This document shows, in pieces, positions 1-8,104 of a stretch of DNA of 64,000 nucleotides. The first letter of the stretch is position 1; the number at the start of each line of letters is the position of its first letter. The position numbers and the translations under genes were made by a program. Origin of the DNA: Bacteroidetes bacterium GWC2_46_850 (lineage in GTDB: Bacteria > Bacteroidota > Bacteroidia > Bacteroidales > Dysgonomonadaceae); assembly GCA_001768325.1 (NCBI GenBank), contig MENQ01000011.1, positions 124,001 to 188,000 of the forward strand, in the 5' to 3' direction. The notes under the pieces were generated by a model. The model did no database searches. It was not told where the DNA came from and saw only the letters and a list, made by a program, of their open reading frames with translations.

Positions 1-221
1 GATTTTATGTGGTCGTAATGATCGTGTGTGATGAGGATAGCCATGATAGACGAAAGTTCGATTCCATGTTCAGCAAGTCGTTTCCTGATCACACGCGGGC
101 CAAGGCCGGCGTCAATAAGAATACCGTAATGCGCATTGCCCAGGTAGTAGCAGTTGCCGCAACTGCCGCTGCTTAGGCTGAAAAAAGAGATCCGGTCTGC
201 CTGGAATAGTTTGTACTGCAT
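1..221 (-). CDS. MBL-fold metallo-hydrolase, YycJ/WalJ-like (C-terminus outside window)
   Basis: This is the N-terminal 73 residues of a metallo-beta-lactamase-fold hydrolase; the rest lies left of the window. Reading the minus strand from the ATG at 221 gives a start MQYKLFQADR, then SLSSGSCGNCYYLG, a DAGLG turn, and the metal motif HDHYDH (HxHxDH) near residues 65-70. The SLxSGSxGN opening is typical of the YycJ/WalJ branch, proposed to act on nucleic acids or in cell-wall control; substrate is not visible here. A TATCTTTG -7 box sits only 8 bases upstream of the ATG, so the transcript would have almost no leader. Confidence 0.8.
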   Translation of the reverse strand, partial: MQYKLFQADRISFFSLSSGSCGNCYYLGNAHYGILIDAGLGPRVIRKRLAEHGIELSSIMAILITHDHYDHIK

Positions 222-229
222 AGTGGATG

Positions 230-237
230 CAAAGATA
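230..237 (-). promoter_or_regulatory. -7 element (TATCTTTG) for the MBL-fold hydrolase
   Basis: On the minus strand this is an exact match to the Bacteroidetes TAnnTTTG -7 box. No convincing -33 TTTG is seen at the usual distance. The short gap to the ATG at 221 implies a leader of only a few bases. Confidence 0.5.
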
Positions 238-259
238 ATAAGTTTTTGAAAACTATCTT

Positions 260-1210
260 TTAAAACGTTTTTACCGATAAGTTGACCACGGTCCGGTTAT
301 AGTCGTCAATCATCTCTTTTATTACCTGTGCGGCCGGAATCACCTGTTTGATGTGCGATGCGATCTGGCCGATCTCCAGCTCTCCCTGCGTAAGATCACC
401 CTCGAAGATTCCTTTCTTTGAGCGACCCCTTCCCAGCAATGTACGCAGCTCGTCGGGTGTGGCCCCACGGTCTTCCAGCTCCTGTATTTGCTGATAGAAT
501 GCATTCTTGATCATTCGGGTGGGACTTACTTTCTTGAGTGAAAGGAGTGTGTCTCCCTCGTTGAGTGAAAGGCATTTCTGTTTGAAAGCCTCACTGGCAG
601 AACTCTCTTCGGTCAAAGCAAAACGCGTTCCGACCTGTACCCCCTCGGCACCCAATGCCAACATGGCGGCCATTGCACTGCCTGTAGCAATCCCGCCGGC
701 AGCAATAAGCGGCAACGTCACTGCCTGCCGCACCTGGGGAATCAGTGTGAGGGTGGTTGTTTCTTCCCGCCCATTGTGGCCTCCCGCTTCAAATCCCTCA
801 GCCACGATTGCGTCTACGCCTGCTTCTTCAGCTTTCAGGGCAAATTTAGAGCTGGATACGACATGGGCGACAAGCATCCCGTTCTCTTTTAATCTGGTAG
901 TCCATGTTCTGGGATTACCTGCCGAAGTAAAGACAATGGGTGCCTTTTCCTCCATTACAATCTGCATGATCTCCTCAATTTGAGGATACATGAGGGGTAT
1001 ATTTACACCAAACGGTTTTTTTGTTGCGTTCTTACATTTCACGATATGCTCCCGCAACGTGTCGGGATGCATTGATCCGGCCCCTATGAGTCCCAGTCCG
1101 CCTGCATTGCTCACTGCCGCTGCCAGCCGCCAGCCGCTGCACCATACCATTCCTGCCTGTATAATCGGATAGCGGATGCCGAAGAGTGTCGTAATCCTGT
1201 TTTTATTCAT
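260..1210 (-). CDS. FabK / nitronate monooxygenase-like flavoprotein
   Basis: FMN-dependent TIM-barrel protein of the nitronate monooxygenase / enoyl-ACP reductase II (FabK) superfamily. Visible motifs in order: RYPIIQAGMVW at the N-terminus, SNAGGLGLIGAG, the EAGGHNG phosphate loop, and LIAAGGIATG with GAEGVQVGTRF near the middle. The family either reduces enoyl-ACP or oxidises nitronates; sequence alone does not separate these, though FabK is plausible in an organism with acpP-fabF nearby. The open frame extends to 1246, but the TACCTTTG -7 box at 1226-1233 lies inside that extension, so the ATG at 1210 (start MNKNRITTLF, 316 aa) is the better start. It is divergent from purD. Confidence 0.85.
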   Translation of the reverse strand: MNKNRITTLFGIRYPIIQAGMVWCSGWRLAAAVSNAGGLGLIGAGSMHPDTLREHIVKCKNATKKPFGVNIPLMYPQIEEIMQIVMEEKAPIVFTSAGNPRTWTTRLKENGMLVAHVVSSSKFALKAEEAGVDAIVAEGFEAGGHNGREETTTLTLIPQVRQAVTLPLIAAGGIATGSAMAAMLALGAEGVQVGTRFALTEESSASEAFKQKCLSLNEGDTLLSLKKVSPTRMIKNAFYQQIQELEDRGATPDELRTLLGRGRSKKGIFEGDLTQGELEIGQIASHIKQVIPAAQVIKEMIDDYNRTVVNLSVKTF

Positions 1211-1225
1211 TTCTCTAAATTTATG

Positions 1226-1233
1226 CAAAGGTA
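1226..1233 (-). promoter_or_regulatory. -7 element (TACCTTTG) for the FabK-like gene
   Basis: Minus-strand exact match to TAnnTTTG, 15 bases upstream of the ATG at 1210. It decides the start of the downstream gene, because the longer frame beginning at 1246 would start upstream of its own promoter. Confidence 0.55.
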
Positions 1234-1283
1234 ACATTATCTCCATTTTTCACCATCTAATCTCTGGTTTAGATTTTTTTTAG

Positions 1284-1291
1284 TAGCTTTG
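1284..1291 (+). promoter_or_regulatory. -7 element (TAGCTTTG) for purD
   Basis: Exact TAnnTTTG match 69 bases before the purD ATG. No clear -33 box was found at 19-21 bases upstream, so only the -7 half is supported. Confidence 0.45.
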
Positions 1292-1360
1292 CACATCATT
1301 GCCCATTGTATCTGCATCGGCATTAAACTTGAATTTCAAAATTGATTTATTTCAGACATT

Positions 1361-2638
1361 ATGAATGTCCTTCTTCTTGGCTCCGGAGGCCGCGAACATG
1401 CCATGGCATGGAAGTTACGTAAAAGCAATTATCTGAATAATCTGTACATTGCTCCTGGTAATGCCGGCACGGCGATGGTTGGCACAAACGTGCCCATCGG
1501 GGTGACCGATTTTGAAGCGATGAAACAGTTTTCACTCAGCCACGATATTGACATGATTGTCGTGGGACCCGAGGATCCGCTGGTGGAAGGTGTCTATGAT
1601 TTTTTTCATAAGGACGAAGACATTTGTCATATTGCCGTAATAGGACCTTCCCAGAAAGGAGCCCTATTGGAAGGAAGCAAAGATTTCGCCAAGCAGTTCA
1701 TGTTGCGTCATCATATTCCCACAGCACGCTACAAGAGTGTTACACTCGACAACATTGTGGAAGGAAACGAATTCCTCGATAGCCTTCCTTCGCCATACGT
1801 ATTAAAGGCCGATGGTTTGGCTGCAGGGAAAGGTGTTCTCATCCTCCACGATGTGGATGAAGCCAAACAAATGCTTCGGGAGATGCTCGATGGAAAGTTC
1901 GGGGTGGCCAGCAGCAAAGTGGTAATTGAGGAGTTTTTGTCGGGTATAGAATGTTCAGTCTTTGTGTTGACGGATGGCCAATCTTATAAGATACTACCCG
2001 TGGCAAAAGACTATAAACGGGTTGGAGAGAAGGATACCGGGTTGAATACCGGTGGTATGGGAGCTGTCTCTCCGGTGCCTTTTGCCGATGAACTGTTCAT
2101 GGAAAAAGTACGCAGTCAGGTTGTGGAGCCAACCGTGAAAGGGTTGCAGGAAGAGCATATCGATTACAAGGGATTTATCTTTCTGGGACTGATCAATGTG
2201 GAGGGTGACCCCAAGGTGATTGAATACAATGTTCGCATGGGAGATCCCGAAACGGAGGTGGTGCTGCCCAGAATTAAATCCGACCTGTTGGACCTGTTTA
2301 TAGGAGTGGCCACTGAGACACTTGGCGAGCGCGTGCTGGAAGTAGATGACCGGTATGCCGTGACTGTTGTGATGGTTTCGGGCGGCTATCCTGAAACGTA
2401 TGATAAAGGTAAACTAATAGAGGGTCTCGATAGTGTGACGGACAGCATTGTTTTTCATGCCGGTACTGTCATCCACAACAGCGAAGTGTTTTCTTCGGGG
2501 GGACGTGTACTTGCGGTAACATCTTACGGAAAAAACATGGAGGAAGCCCTCCTTACATCGTACAGCAATATTACCAAAATTTATTTCGATAAGGCCTATT
2601 TCCGAAAAGATATTGGCTTCGATCTTCACGTTCGGTAA
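1361..2638 (+). CDS. purD: phosphoribosylamine--glycine ligase (GAR synthetase)
   Basis: Catalyses the ATP-dependent joining of glycine to 5-phosphoribosylamine, the second step of purine synthesis, in the cytosol. The 425-residue length is normal for bacterial PurD. It begins MNVLLLGSGGREHAMAWKL (N-terminal glycine-rich loop), continues through the ATP-grasp domain with LKADGLAAGKGV and EEFLSGIECSVFV, and carries the signature NVRMGDPETEVVLPR near residue 290. The C-terminal domain ends normally. A membrane protein gene follows 18 bases after the stop and may be cotranscribed. purN, the next enzyme of the pathway, is in this window at 11.6 kb but not in the same operon. Confidence 0.97.
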   Translation: MNVLLLGSGGREHAMAWKLRKSNYLNNLYIAPGNAGTAMVGTNVPIGVTDFEAMKQFSLSHDIDMIVVGPEDPLVEGVYDFFHKDEDICHIAVIGPSQKGALLEGSKDFAKQFMLRHHIPTARYKSVTLDNIVEGNEFLDSLPSPYVLKADGLAAGKGVLILHDVDEAKQMLREMLDGKFGVASSKVVIEEFLSGIECSVFVLTDGQSYKILPVAKDYKRVGEKDTGLNTGGMGAVSPVPFADELFMEKVRSQVVEPTVKGLQEEHIDYKGFIFLGLINVEGDPKVIEYNVRMGDPETEVVLPRIKSDLLDLFIGVATETLGERVLEVDDRYAVTVVMVSGGYPETYDKGKLIEGLDSVTDSIVFHAGTVIHNSEVFSSGGRVLAVTSYGKNMEEALLTSYSNITKIYFDKAYFRKDIGFDLHVR

Positions 2639-2656
2639 AAAGGAACGGTTTTTGTC

Positions 2657-3655
2657 ATGCATCTTGTCGTCAGATCTTTCAGAACATATATTGTTGACGG
2701 ACGCTTTGCTTCGCTGATTGTCTCTTTGGTCGTCATCATCATGCGTGCAGCCCTCTTTCTCAAGGGTGATCGTTCCCCGGTTTCTTTCAGCGATACCGGA
2801 TATCTGTGGCCTTATGCTGCACCTCTGTTTTCCGATCCGATGATCTCAGCCGCTGCTTCTACTATTTCGGTTTTTCTGATCGCCTTCCTCATATCGGCCA
2901 TTAACAGCCGGTTTATGCTACTCCGCTCGCGTTCCTCGCTTCCTTTTGCGGCACCTCTGCTCCTGTTGAGCCTCCATCCATGGTTTTTGGTGATGACGAC
3001 TGATTACATTGCCGTAATATTTATCCTTCTAGCTTTTTTCCCATTTTTGAAATCATATCAGACAGCCGATGCAACGTTGTATTCTTTTCGCTCTGCCATA
3101 CTGATAGGCGTAGCATCCCTGTTTCAAATTTATGCACTCGCACTGTTTCCCTTATGGTGGCTCGGAGAACGATCGATGCGCGGGTCGCAGTTCCGTGCAT
3201 TTCTCTCTTCTTTATTCGGTTTGTCACTTATTTATTTTTCCCTCTTCTCCCTCTTTTTTCTGAAAGATGATCTTTCAGGATTCACTGATCCTCTTCTTTC
3301 ATTGGTCTCTTTTTCATTGCCACAACTTCCGGATTACACTTTGATGGAGTGGGGGGTGGTTGTGCTGGTCGGACTTTTTTTTATTTTGAATATGGTTCTC
3401 AGCATCAAAACCTACTCCCGCGATAAGGTGCTTACGTTAAGTTTTATGCAATTTATAGTTTTCCTGATTATTTTCCAGTTGTCGCTTCAATTTCTCTTTT
3501 GGCAGGAGACGCTGTTTTTTCTGACACTTTCTATTGCATTGATATCTTATCTGAATGCTTATTTTTATACAAGAACCCAATCGGTCGCACATATCTATTT
3601 GGCGTTGCTGATAGCCGTGATCGCATTATATTTCTATTTCTCACATTTTTTCTGA
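2657..3655 (+). CDS. polytopic membrane protein, DUF6427-like
   Basis: A 332-residue protein of almost entirely hydrophobic segments; about ten membrane helices can be drawn, the first near residues 18-36 and the last at the extreme C-terminus. No catalytic motif is recognisable. It lies 18 bases after purD, a neighbourhood where DUF6427-type membrane proteins occur in Bacteroidetes, so that family is my best guess. Function is unknown. The many TTT and CTT codons follow from the hydrophobic composition. The start at 2657 is the first ATG after purD. Confidence 0.7.
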   Translation: MHLVVRSFRTYIVDGRFASLIVSLVVIIMRAALFLKGDRSPVSFSDTGYLWPYAAPLFSDPMISAAASTISVFLIAFLISAINSRFMLLRSRSSLPFAAPLLLLSLHPWFLVMTTDYIAVIFILLAFFPFLKSYQTADATLYSFRSAILIGVASLFQIYALALFPLWWLGERSMRGSQFRAFLSSLFGLSLIYFSLFSLFFLKDDLSGFTDPLLSLVSFSLPQLPDYTLMEWGVVVLVGLFFILNMVLSIKTYSRDKVLTLSFMQFIVFLIIFQLSLQFLFWQETLFFLTLSIALISYLNAYFYTRTQSVAHIYLALLIAVIALYFYFSHFF

Positions 3656-3763
3656 TTTGCATTTTCTTCGCTAAACAATCTCTTCCTGTCGTTTGTTTAT
3701 TGTATAGCTCTCTTTGATTATCAAGTAAATAATTGATGGGAGCTGGAATAAATAACAAGAGAA

Positions 3764-3770
3764 AAGGAGG
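3764..3770 (+). promoter_or_regulatory. unusually strong Shine-Dalgarno site
   Basis: AAGGAGG lies 6 bases before the ATG at 3777. Most genes in this window lack such a purine-rich site, as is common in Bacteroidetes, so it is noteworthy and fixes the start of the DUF4251 lipoprotein. Confidence 0.6.
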
Positions 3771-3776
3771 GCGGTT

Positions 3777-4274
3777 ATGAAGAAATTTGCACTTTATGGA
3801 ATTGGGTTGTTCTTTTCTGCTTTGCTCCTTCAGGCCTGCGGAACTACCCGTTCGGCTGCAGAGAAAGAACAGATTGCTGCCGATATTCGTCATGCTGTGG
3901 AGAGATGCGACTTTATTTTTGAAGCCACCTATGCCTATCCAACCGGATACAGGTCGGTTTATCTTTCACCTTATTACAATGTTAAGGTATCTCCCGACAC
4001 GGTAAAAGTCTACTTACCCTATTATGGTAGGGCTTATCGTGCTCCGATGGATCCGCGCGAGGGGGGATTTAATTTCACGAGTACCGATTTTGAATATAAG
4101 TTGATACCCGTAAAAGGGAAAGGAAACTGGCAAACGGAAGTGACCATACTCGACCTGGACAGACCAGTAACTTTCCGTTTCGATATATGGGAAAACGGAA
4201 CAGCACGTCTCGATGTAAATGACATGAACCGGCAGGCTATTTCATTTCAGGGAAATATTGAAATAAAATTATAA
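3777..4274 (+). CDS. DUF4251 family lipoprotein
   Basis: A 165-residue protein with a lipoprotein signal: positive MKK start, hydrophobic core, and a lipobox ending LLLQAC with the acylated Cys at residue 21. The mature part has the pattern of DUF4251 (YPTGYRSVYLSPYYNVKVS, then YLPYYGRAYRAP and a GGFNFTS turn), a small beta-rich envelope domain of unknown function restricted largely to Bacteroidetes. A strong ribosome binding site precedes the ATG. Its last codons overlap by six bases with the end of the convergent phosphatase gene; both use the palindrome TTATAA as Leu-stop. Confidence 0.85.
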   Translation: MKKFALYGIGLFFSALLLQACGTTRSAAEKEQIAADIRHAVERCDFIFEATYAYPTGYRSVYLSPYYNVKVSPDTVKVYLPYYGRAYRAPMDPREGGFNFTSTDFEYKLIPVKGKGNWQTEVTILDLDRPVTFRFDIWENGTARLDVNDMNRQAISFQGNIEIKL

Positions 4275-5897
4275 TTTATCTGCCAGCGTGGCGGGCAGGT
4301 AGAAGGTGTCGTTCTTGTCGATGTAAACTACCACGGATCCCAGTTCGAATGGTTTGCCGTTCAGTTTTGCCACTGAAGAAAATGCTTTGATCTCCAACGT
4401 GTTTCTGCCTTTCTTCACCCTGAGCTGGGGAGCATCGGGATTCTTCTTGTCGATTGTGAAATTCATGCCATTGAAAACCTGGTCATGCTTTACGAATATC
4501 CTGTCCGACAGTTCCTGCAGCGAGACTTTCAAGCCTGCTGCTTTCTGCAGATATTTGTTTACATCCAGGTTTGTGACATGTCCTCTGAGCAGATCACCCT
4601 GTGGGTGGTAAGAAGCAAGAAGTACCTCTTCGCCCGTGTGTCCACCTGTGGTAAAACCAAAGCAGTTACGTGAGTTGAGAATGTTGCCGATGTTGTGTGC
4701 GAGGTTGTTGCTGGTTCCTACTTTTGTATAATCCCCTTCCTTGTAATTTTTAGAAGAAAGCAGTGTTTGCAACTCTTCATCGGTGATATCGATGTCGGTA
4801 AATTTTCTGAATACCGCCTTGATCTCCTCCGGTTTTGTGTTTGTCAGCATCGATTCAATGCCGTTGGCACTTAGTTGAATTTTAGACACAGGACCAAACA
4901 ACTGCTCCAGAGAAAGCTTGTCGTAACCGGGGCAGCTACTTGCACCGATTGAAAAACCACTGTTGCCGTGGTCGGAAAGAACCAGCACCGCAGTGTTTCC
5001 GTCGTTACGGGCAAAATCTATCGCTTTTGCCACTGCTTCGTCAAAAGCCAGAAATTCGTGAATGATGGCGGCTGCATCGTTGGCATGGGCAGACCAGTCC
5101 ACCTGGCTGCCTTCGACCAACAGAAAGAAACCATGCTCTTTTTTCGATAGTATATTCAGCGCCTTCTCGGTCATCTCGGCAATGGAGGGTACTTTGTCGG
5201 GATTTCTGTCTATGTCGTATGGCAGTGCCTTATCACCAAACAAAGCCCACACTTTTCCGTCTCCTGCGTAATTGAGGAGTGCGTTCCGGTCATTGCTGAT
5301 AAGTGTGGTACCGTTGTTGTTGAAATGTTGCCGGATGTCGTCCGTAAGGATACCATTTCCACCACCGAACATCACGTCCAGGTTTTGGTAGGCCATCTGT
5401 GAAGCCAGTGCATCGTAGTTACTCCTTTTGTAATGATGTGCAGAGAAGTCGGCCGGTGTGGCATGTGGAAATTCACAGGTGACAACCAGTCCGACTGCCT
5501 TCTGTTTTTCAATCTTCATTGCTTCAAGAATGGTCGCCGCAGGCTGCCAGGTACGTGATCCGTCAACCTGAACCAAATCATTCTCCGATACCTCGGGATG
5601 GATGGCCACATTTCCTGTTTGCTGCAACACGCCGGTCGCATAGGCTGAGCCCGTGGGAGCAGAGTCTCCGATGGGAGCGTTGGAGGAAAAGGTGGTTACG
5701 GTACCGCTGAGATACGGGTCCACATGCAATCCCTCACCCAGGTTGTTATACTGTTTAAACCAGCGGGCAGCTGAGTAAACACCAATGGAGGTGCCGTCGG
5801 GGATCATGACGATGATATTTTTAACCGGTCTTATTTCCTGCGCCAAAAGTGTTATGGTAAAAAAGGACAGGAATAAAAGGATGTTTATTCTCTTCAT
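4269..5897 (-). CDS. alkaline phosphatase, secreted
   Basis: Periplasmic or secreted metal-dependent phosphomonoesterase of the PhoA family, 542 residues. It starts MKRINILLFLSFFTITLLAQ, a clear signal peptide. Motifs: IIVMIPDGTS (first metal-site Asp), GDSAPTGSAYATG containing the nucleophile Ser, HATPADFSAHH, LVEGSQVDWSAHAND, VLSDHGNSG and TTGGHTGEEV (metal His residues). The open frame reaches 5930, but a TAACTTTG -7 box at 5932-5939 leaves no room for a transcript there, so the ATG at 5897 is chosen. It is divergent from surE and convergent with the DUF4251 gene, with a six-base overlap of stops. Confidence 0.93.
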   Translation of the reverse strand: MKRINILLFLSFFTITLLAQEIRPVKNIIVMIPDGTSIGVYSAARWFKQYNNLGEGLHVDPYLSGTVTTFSSNAPIGDSAPTGSAYATGVLQQTGNVAIHPEVSENDLVQVDGSRTWQPAATILEAMKIEKQKAVGLVVTCEFPHATPADFSAHHYKRSNYDALASQMAYQNLDVMFGGGNGILTDDIRQHFNNNGTTLISNDRNALLNYAGDGKVWALFGDKALPYDIDRNPDKVPSIAEMTEKALNILSKKEHGFFLLVEGSQVDWSAHANDAAAIIHEFLAFDEAVAKAIDFARNDGNTAVLVLSDHGNSGFSIGASSCPGYDKLSLEQLFGPVSKIQLSANGIESMLTNTKPEEIKAVFRKFTDIDITDEELQTLLSSKNYKEGDYTKVGTSNNLAHNIGNILNSRNCFGFTTGGHTGEEVLLASYHPQGDLLRGHVTNLDVNKYLQKAAGLKVSLQELSDRIFVKHDQVFNGMNFTIDKKNPDAPQLRVKKGRNTLEIKAFSSVAKLNGKPFELGSVVVYIDKNDTFYLPATLADKL

Positions 5898-5931
5898 TGC
5901 GTAATTATTTTGTTTTGTGATGTAGAACATA

Positions 5932-5965
5932 CAAAGTTATAAAAATGTTGTTACGTTTTAATCAA
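5932..5965 (-). promoter_or_regulatory. promoter of the alkaline phosphatase gene
   Basis: On the minus strand a TAACTTTG -7 box (5932-5939) is preceded by TTG at 5963-5965, a gap of 23 bases. The box lies two bases upstream of the longer reading-frame start at 5930, which excludes that start. Confidence 0.5.
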
Positions 5966-6001
5966 GATTGATCAAAAGAGTATTTTGGCTCTTCCCGCAG
6001 A

Positions 6002-6032
6002 TTGGGAAACAGCCTGATTTTCCTTATATTTG
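6002..6032 (+). promoter_or_regulatory. promoter of surE-lpxB
   Basis: TTG at 6002-6004, a 20-base gap, then TATATTTG at 6025-6032, matching the Bacteroidetes -33/-7 pattern. The predicted leader to the ATG at 6059 is about 20 bases. Confidence 0.65.
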
Positions 6033-6058
6033 TATTTCAAAAGAAAATAGAATAACAG

Positions 6059-6823
6059 ATGAGTAACAGAAAGCCCCTGATATTGATTACCAATGACGAT
6101 GGTTATCATGCAAAGGGTATCGTCTCGCTGACAGAGGCGATGAAAGGTTTGGGAGAAATTGTCGTTTTTGCTCCAGACTCACCCCGTTCGGGTATGTCGA
6201 GTGCCATATCTACTTCAAATCCACTGCGTGCAAGGTTGATTCACAGTGAGCCCGGGCTGACTTCCTATGTTTGTAACGGGACTCCGGTGGATTGTGTAAA
6301 ACTGGCATTGAATGAGTTTCTGGATCGGAAACCCGATTTGTTGGTTTCAGGAATCAATCACGGCTCCAATGCCGGAATAAGTGTATTGTATTCAGGCACG
6401 ATGGGCGCAGCCATTGAGGGTTGTGTTTTCAACGTACCCTCCATCGGTTTTTCGCTTTGCGATTTTACGCCCGACGCCGATTTTTCAGCCACGGCTGCGA
6501 TAGCGCGTGAACTGGCAAAAAAGGTGCTTGCTGCCGGTCTTCCCAAAGGAGTTTGTCTGAATGTGAACGTGCCTGTGGGCAAGGTAAAAGGTACCCGGGT
6601 TACTACCCAGACGCAAGGCAAGTGGGTGAATGAATACCATCGCTCGAAAGATGGATCGGGAAGGGATGTTTTCTGGATGACCGGCAACTTCGAGAACTGG
6701 GAAGCAGAAAACGACAACAACGACGAGTGGGCACTGGCAAAGGGATATGCTGCCATTGTGCCGGTAAAGATTGACATGACGGCTTATGATTTTATGCCGA
6801 CATTGAAAAAGTGGGAGATATGA
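6059..6823 (+). CDS. surE: 5'/3'-nucleotidase SurE
   Basis: Metal-dependent nucleoside monophosphate phosphatase, 254 residues, the usual SurE length. The N-terminal LILITNDDGYHAKGI carries the paired metal-binding Asp residues, SPRSGMSSAIS supplies the conserved Ser, and SGINHGSNAG the Asn-containing loop. It is cytosolic and linked in other bacteria to stationary-phase survival and nucleotide salvage. The stop codon overlaps the lpxB start as ATGA, so the two genes are probably translationally coupled. Confidence 0.96.
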   Translation: MSNRKPLILITNDDGYHAKGIVSLTEAMKGLGEIVVFAPDSPRSGMSSAISTSNPLRARLIHSEPGLTSYVCNGTPVDCVKLALNEFLDRKPDLLVSGINHGSNAGISVLYSGTMGAAIEGCVFNVPSIGFSLCDFTPDADFSATAAIARELAKKVLAAGLPKGVCLNVNVPVGKVKGTRVTTQTQGKWVNEYHRSKDGSGRDVFWMTGNFENWEAENDNNDEWALAKGYAAIVPVKIDMTAYDFMPTLKKWEI

Positions 6824-7956
6824 AGTACTATCTTGTGGCAGGAGAAGCGTCGGGCGATTTGCATGCCTCCAACCTGATGCAGTCGCTTCAGGAATTGGAC
6901 AGAGATGCTGATTTTCGTTTTTTTGGTGGCGATCTGATGCATTCAAAAGGCGGCACGCTGGTGAAACATTACCGCGAAATGGCCTATATGGGAATTATCC
7001 CGGTCATATTGCATGCACGGACTATCCTGCGCAACCTGGATTTTTGCAAAAGAGATATTGCAGCGTATAAACCCGATGTAGTGATACTGGTTGATTATCC
7101 CGGGTTTAATTTGAAGGTGGCAAAGTATGTAAAGAGCAAGCTACATATACCGGTTCATTATTATATTTCACCCAAGGTGTGGGCCTGGAAGGAGTATCGT
7201 GTGAAATCCTTCAAGAAGTATGTAGATGAGATGTTTTGCATCCTGCCTTTCGAGGTGGACTTTTTCAGGAAACATCAATATAGGGTACATTACGTCGGTA
7301 ATCCCACTGTGGATGCCATTGCGGACAGGGATTGCCGCGAGGAGTCTTTCGACGAGTTTATAGATGCACATCGACTTGAAAATAAACCAATTATTGCATT
7401 GCTGGCAGGAAGCCGGAAACAGGAGATAGCCAGTAATCTTCCGGCAATGCTGGAGGCTGTAAAAAGCTTCGCCGATGGATATCAGATTCTTGTAGCTGGT
7501 GCTCCCGGAATAGAACCCCTGTTTTATAAGGAGTTTGAGCATGGATTTCCATCTGTTCGGGTGTTGTTTAATCGTACATATCGGATTTTGGCACAGGCCG
7601 ATGCGGCCCTGGTAACCTCCGGTACGGCCACGCTCGAAACAGCTTTGCTCAATGTACCGCAGGTAGTCTGTTACAGAACATCATTCCCGAAGCTGACCTG
7701 GTGGGGGTTTAAGCATATTCTGCATACACCTTTTATCTCACTGGTAAACCTGATCAGCGGCAGAGAAGTTGTAAAGGAACTTTTTGCTAAAAGATTTACC
7801 GTCGATCAGATCAGAACTGAACTCAAACAATTGCTCCACGTGCAGAGCTACCGGCAAAATATGCTCAACAATTACCGGGAGATGCAGGCGAAACTTGGGA
7901 GGCCGGGTGCATCTGACAGAGCAGCAGCAATTATTTTTCGCGCATTGCATCCCTGA
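6820..7956 (+). CDS. lpxB: lipid-A-disaccharide synthase
   Basis: Glycosyltransferase family 19 enzyme joining UDP-diacylglucosamine and lipid X to make the lipid A disaccharide at the inner membrane. The N-terminal MKYYLVAGEASGDLHAS is the family hallmark; further conserved stretches are DYPGFNLKVAK, YYISPKVWAWKEYR and the GTATLETALLNVPQV donor-binding region. Starting at the ATG at 6820 gives 378 residues and the four-base ATGA overlap with surE; an upstream GTG at 6811 would add three residues and is less likely. Confidence 0.95.
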   Translation: MKYYLVAGEASGDLHASNLMQSLQELDRDADFRFFGGDLMHSKGGTLVKHYREMAYMGIIPVILHARTILRNLDFCKRDIAAYKPDVVILVDYPGFNLKVAKYVKSKLHIPVHYYISPKVWAWKEYRVKSFKKYVDEMFCILPFEVDFFRKHQYRVHYVGNPTVDAIADRDCREESFDEFIDAHRLENKPIIALLAGSRKQEIASNLPAMLEAVKSFADGYQILVAGAPGIEPLFYKEFEHGFPSVRVLFNRTYRILAQADAALVTSGTATLETALLNVPQVVCYRTSFPKLTWWGFKHILHTPFISLVNLISGREVVKELFAKRFTVDQIRTELKQLLHVQSYRQNMLNNYREMQAKLGRPGASDRAAAIIFRALHP

Positions 7957-8104
7957 TTTTTTCTGTATCCCTGAATCTTTGTAATGCCACTTGTGCAGCG
8001 ATGCAATTGTTTGTGAAAGGTAAGTTTGTAATTTAATTTTTTCGAATCGGCATTATTTCTGTCTTTTTTTGTTTTCTTTGTAGAGATAATAAAAAAGTAA
8101 AAAA

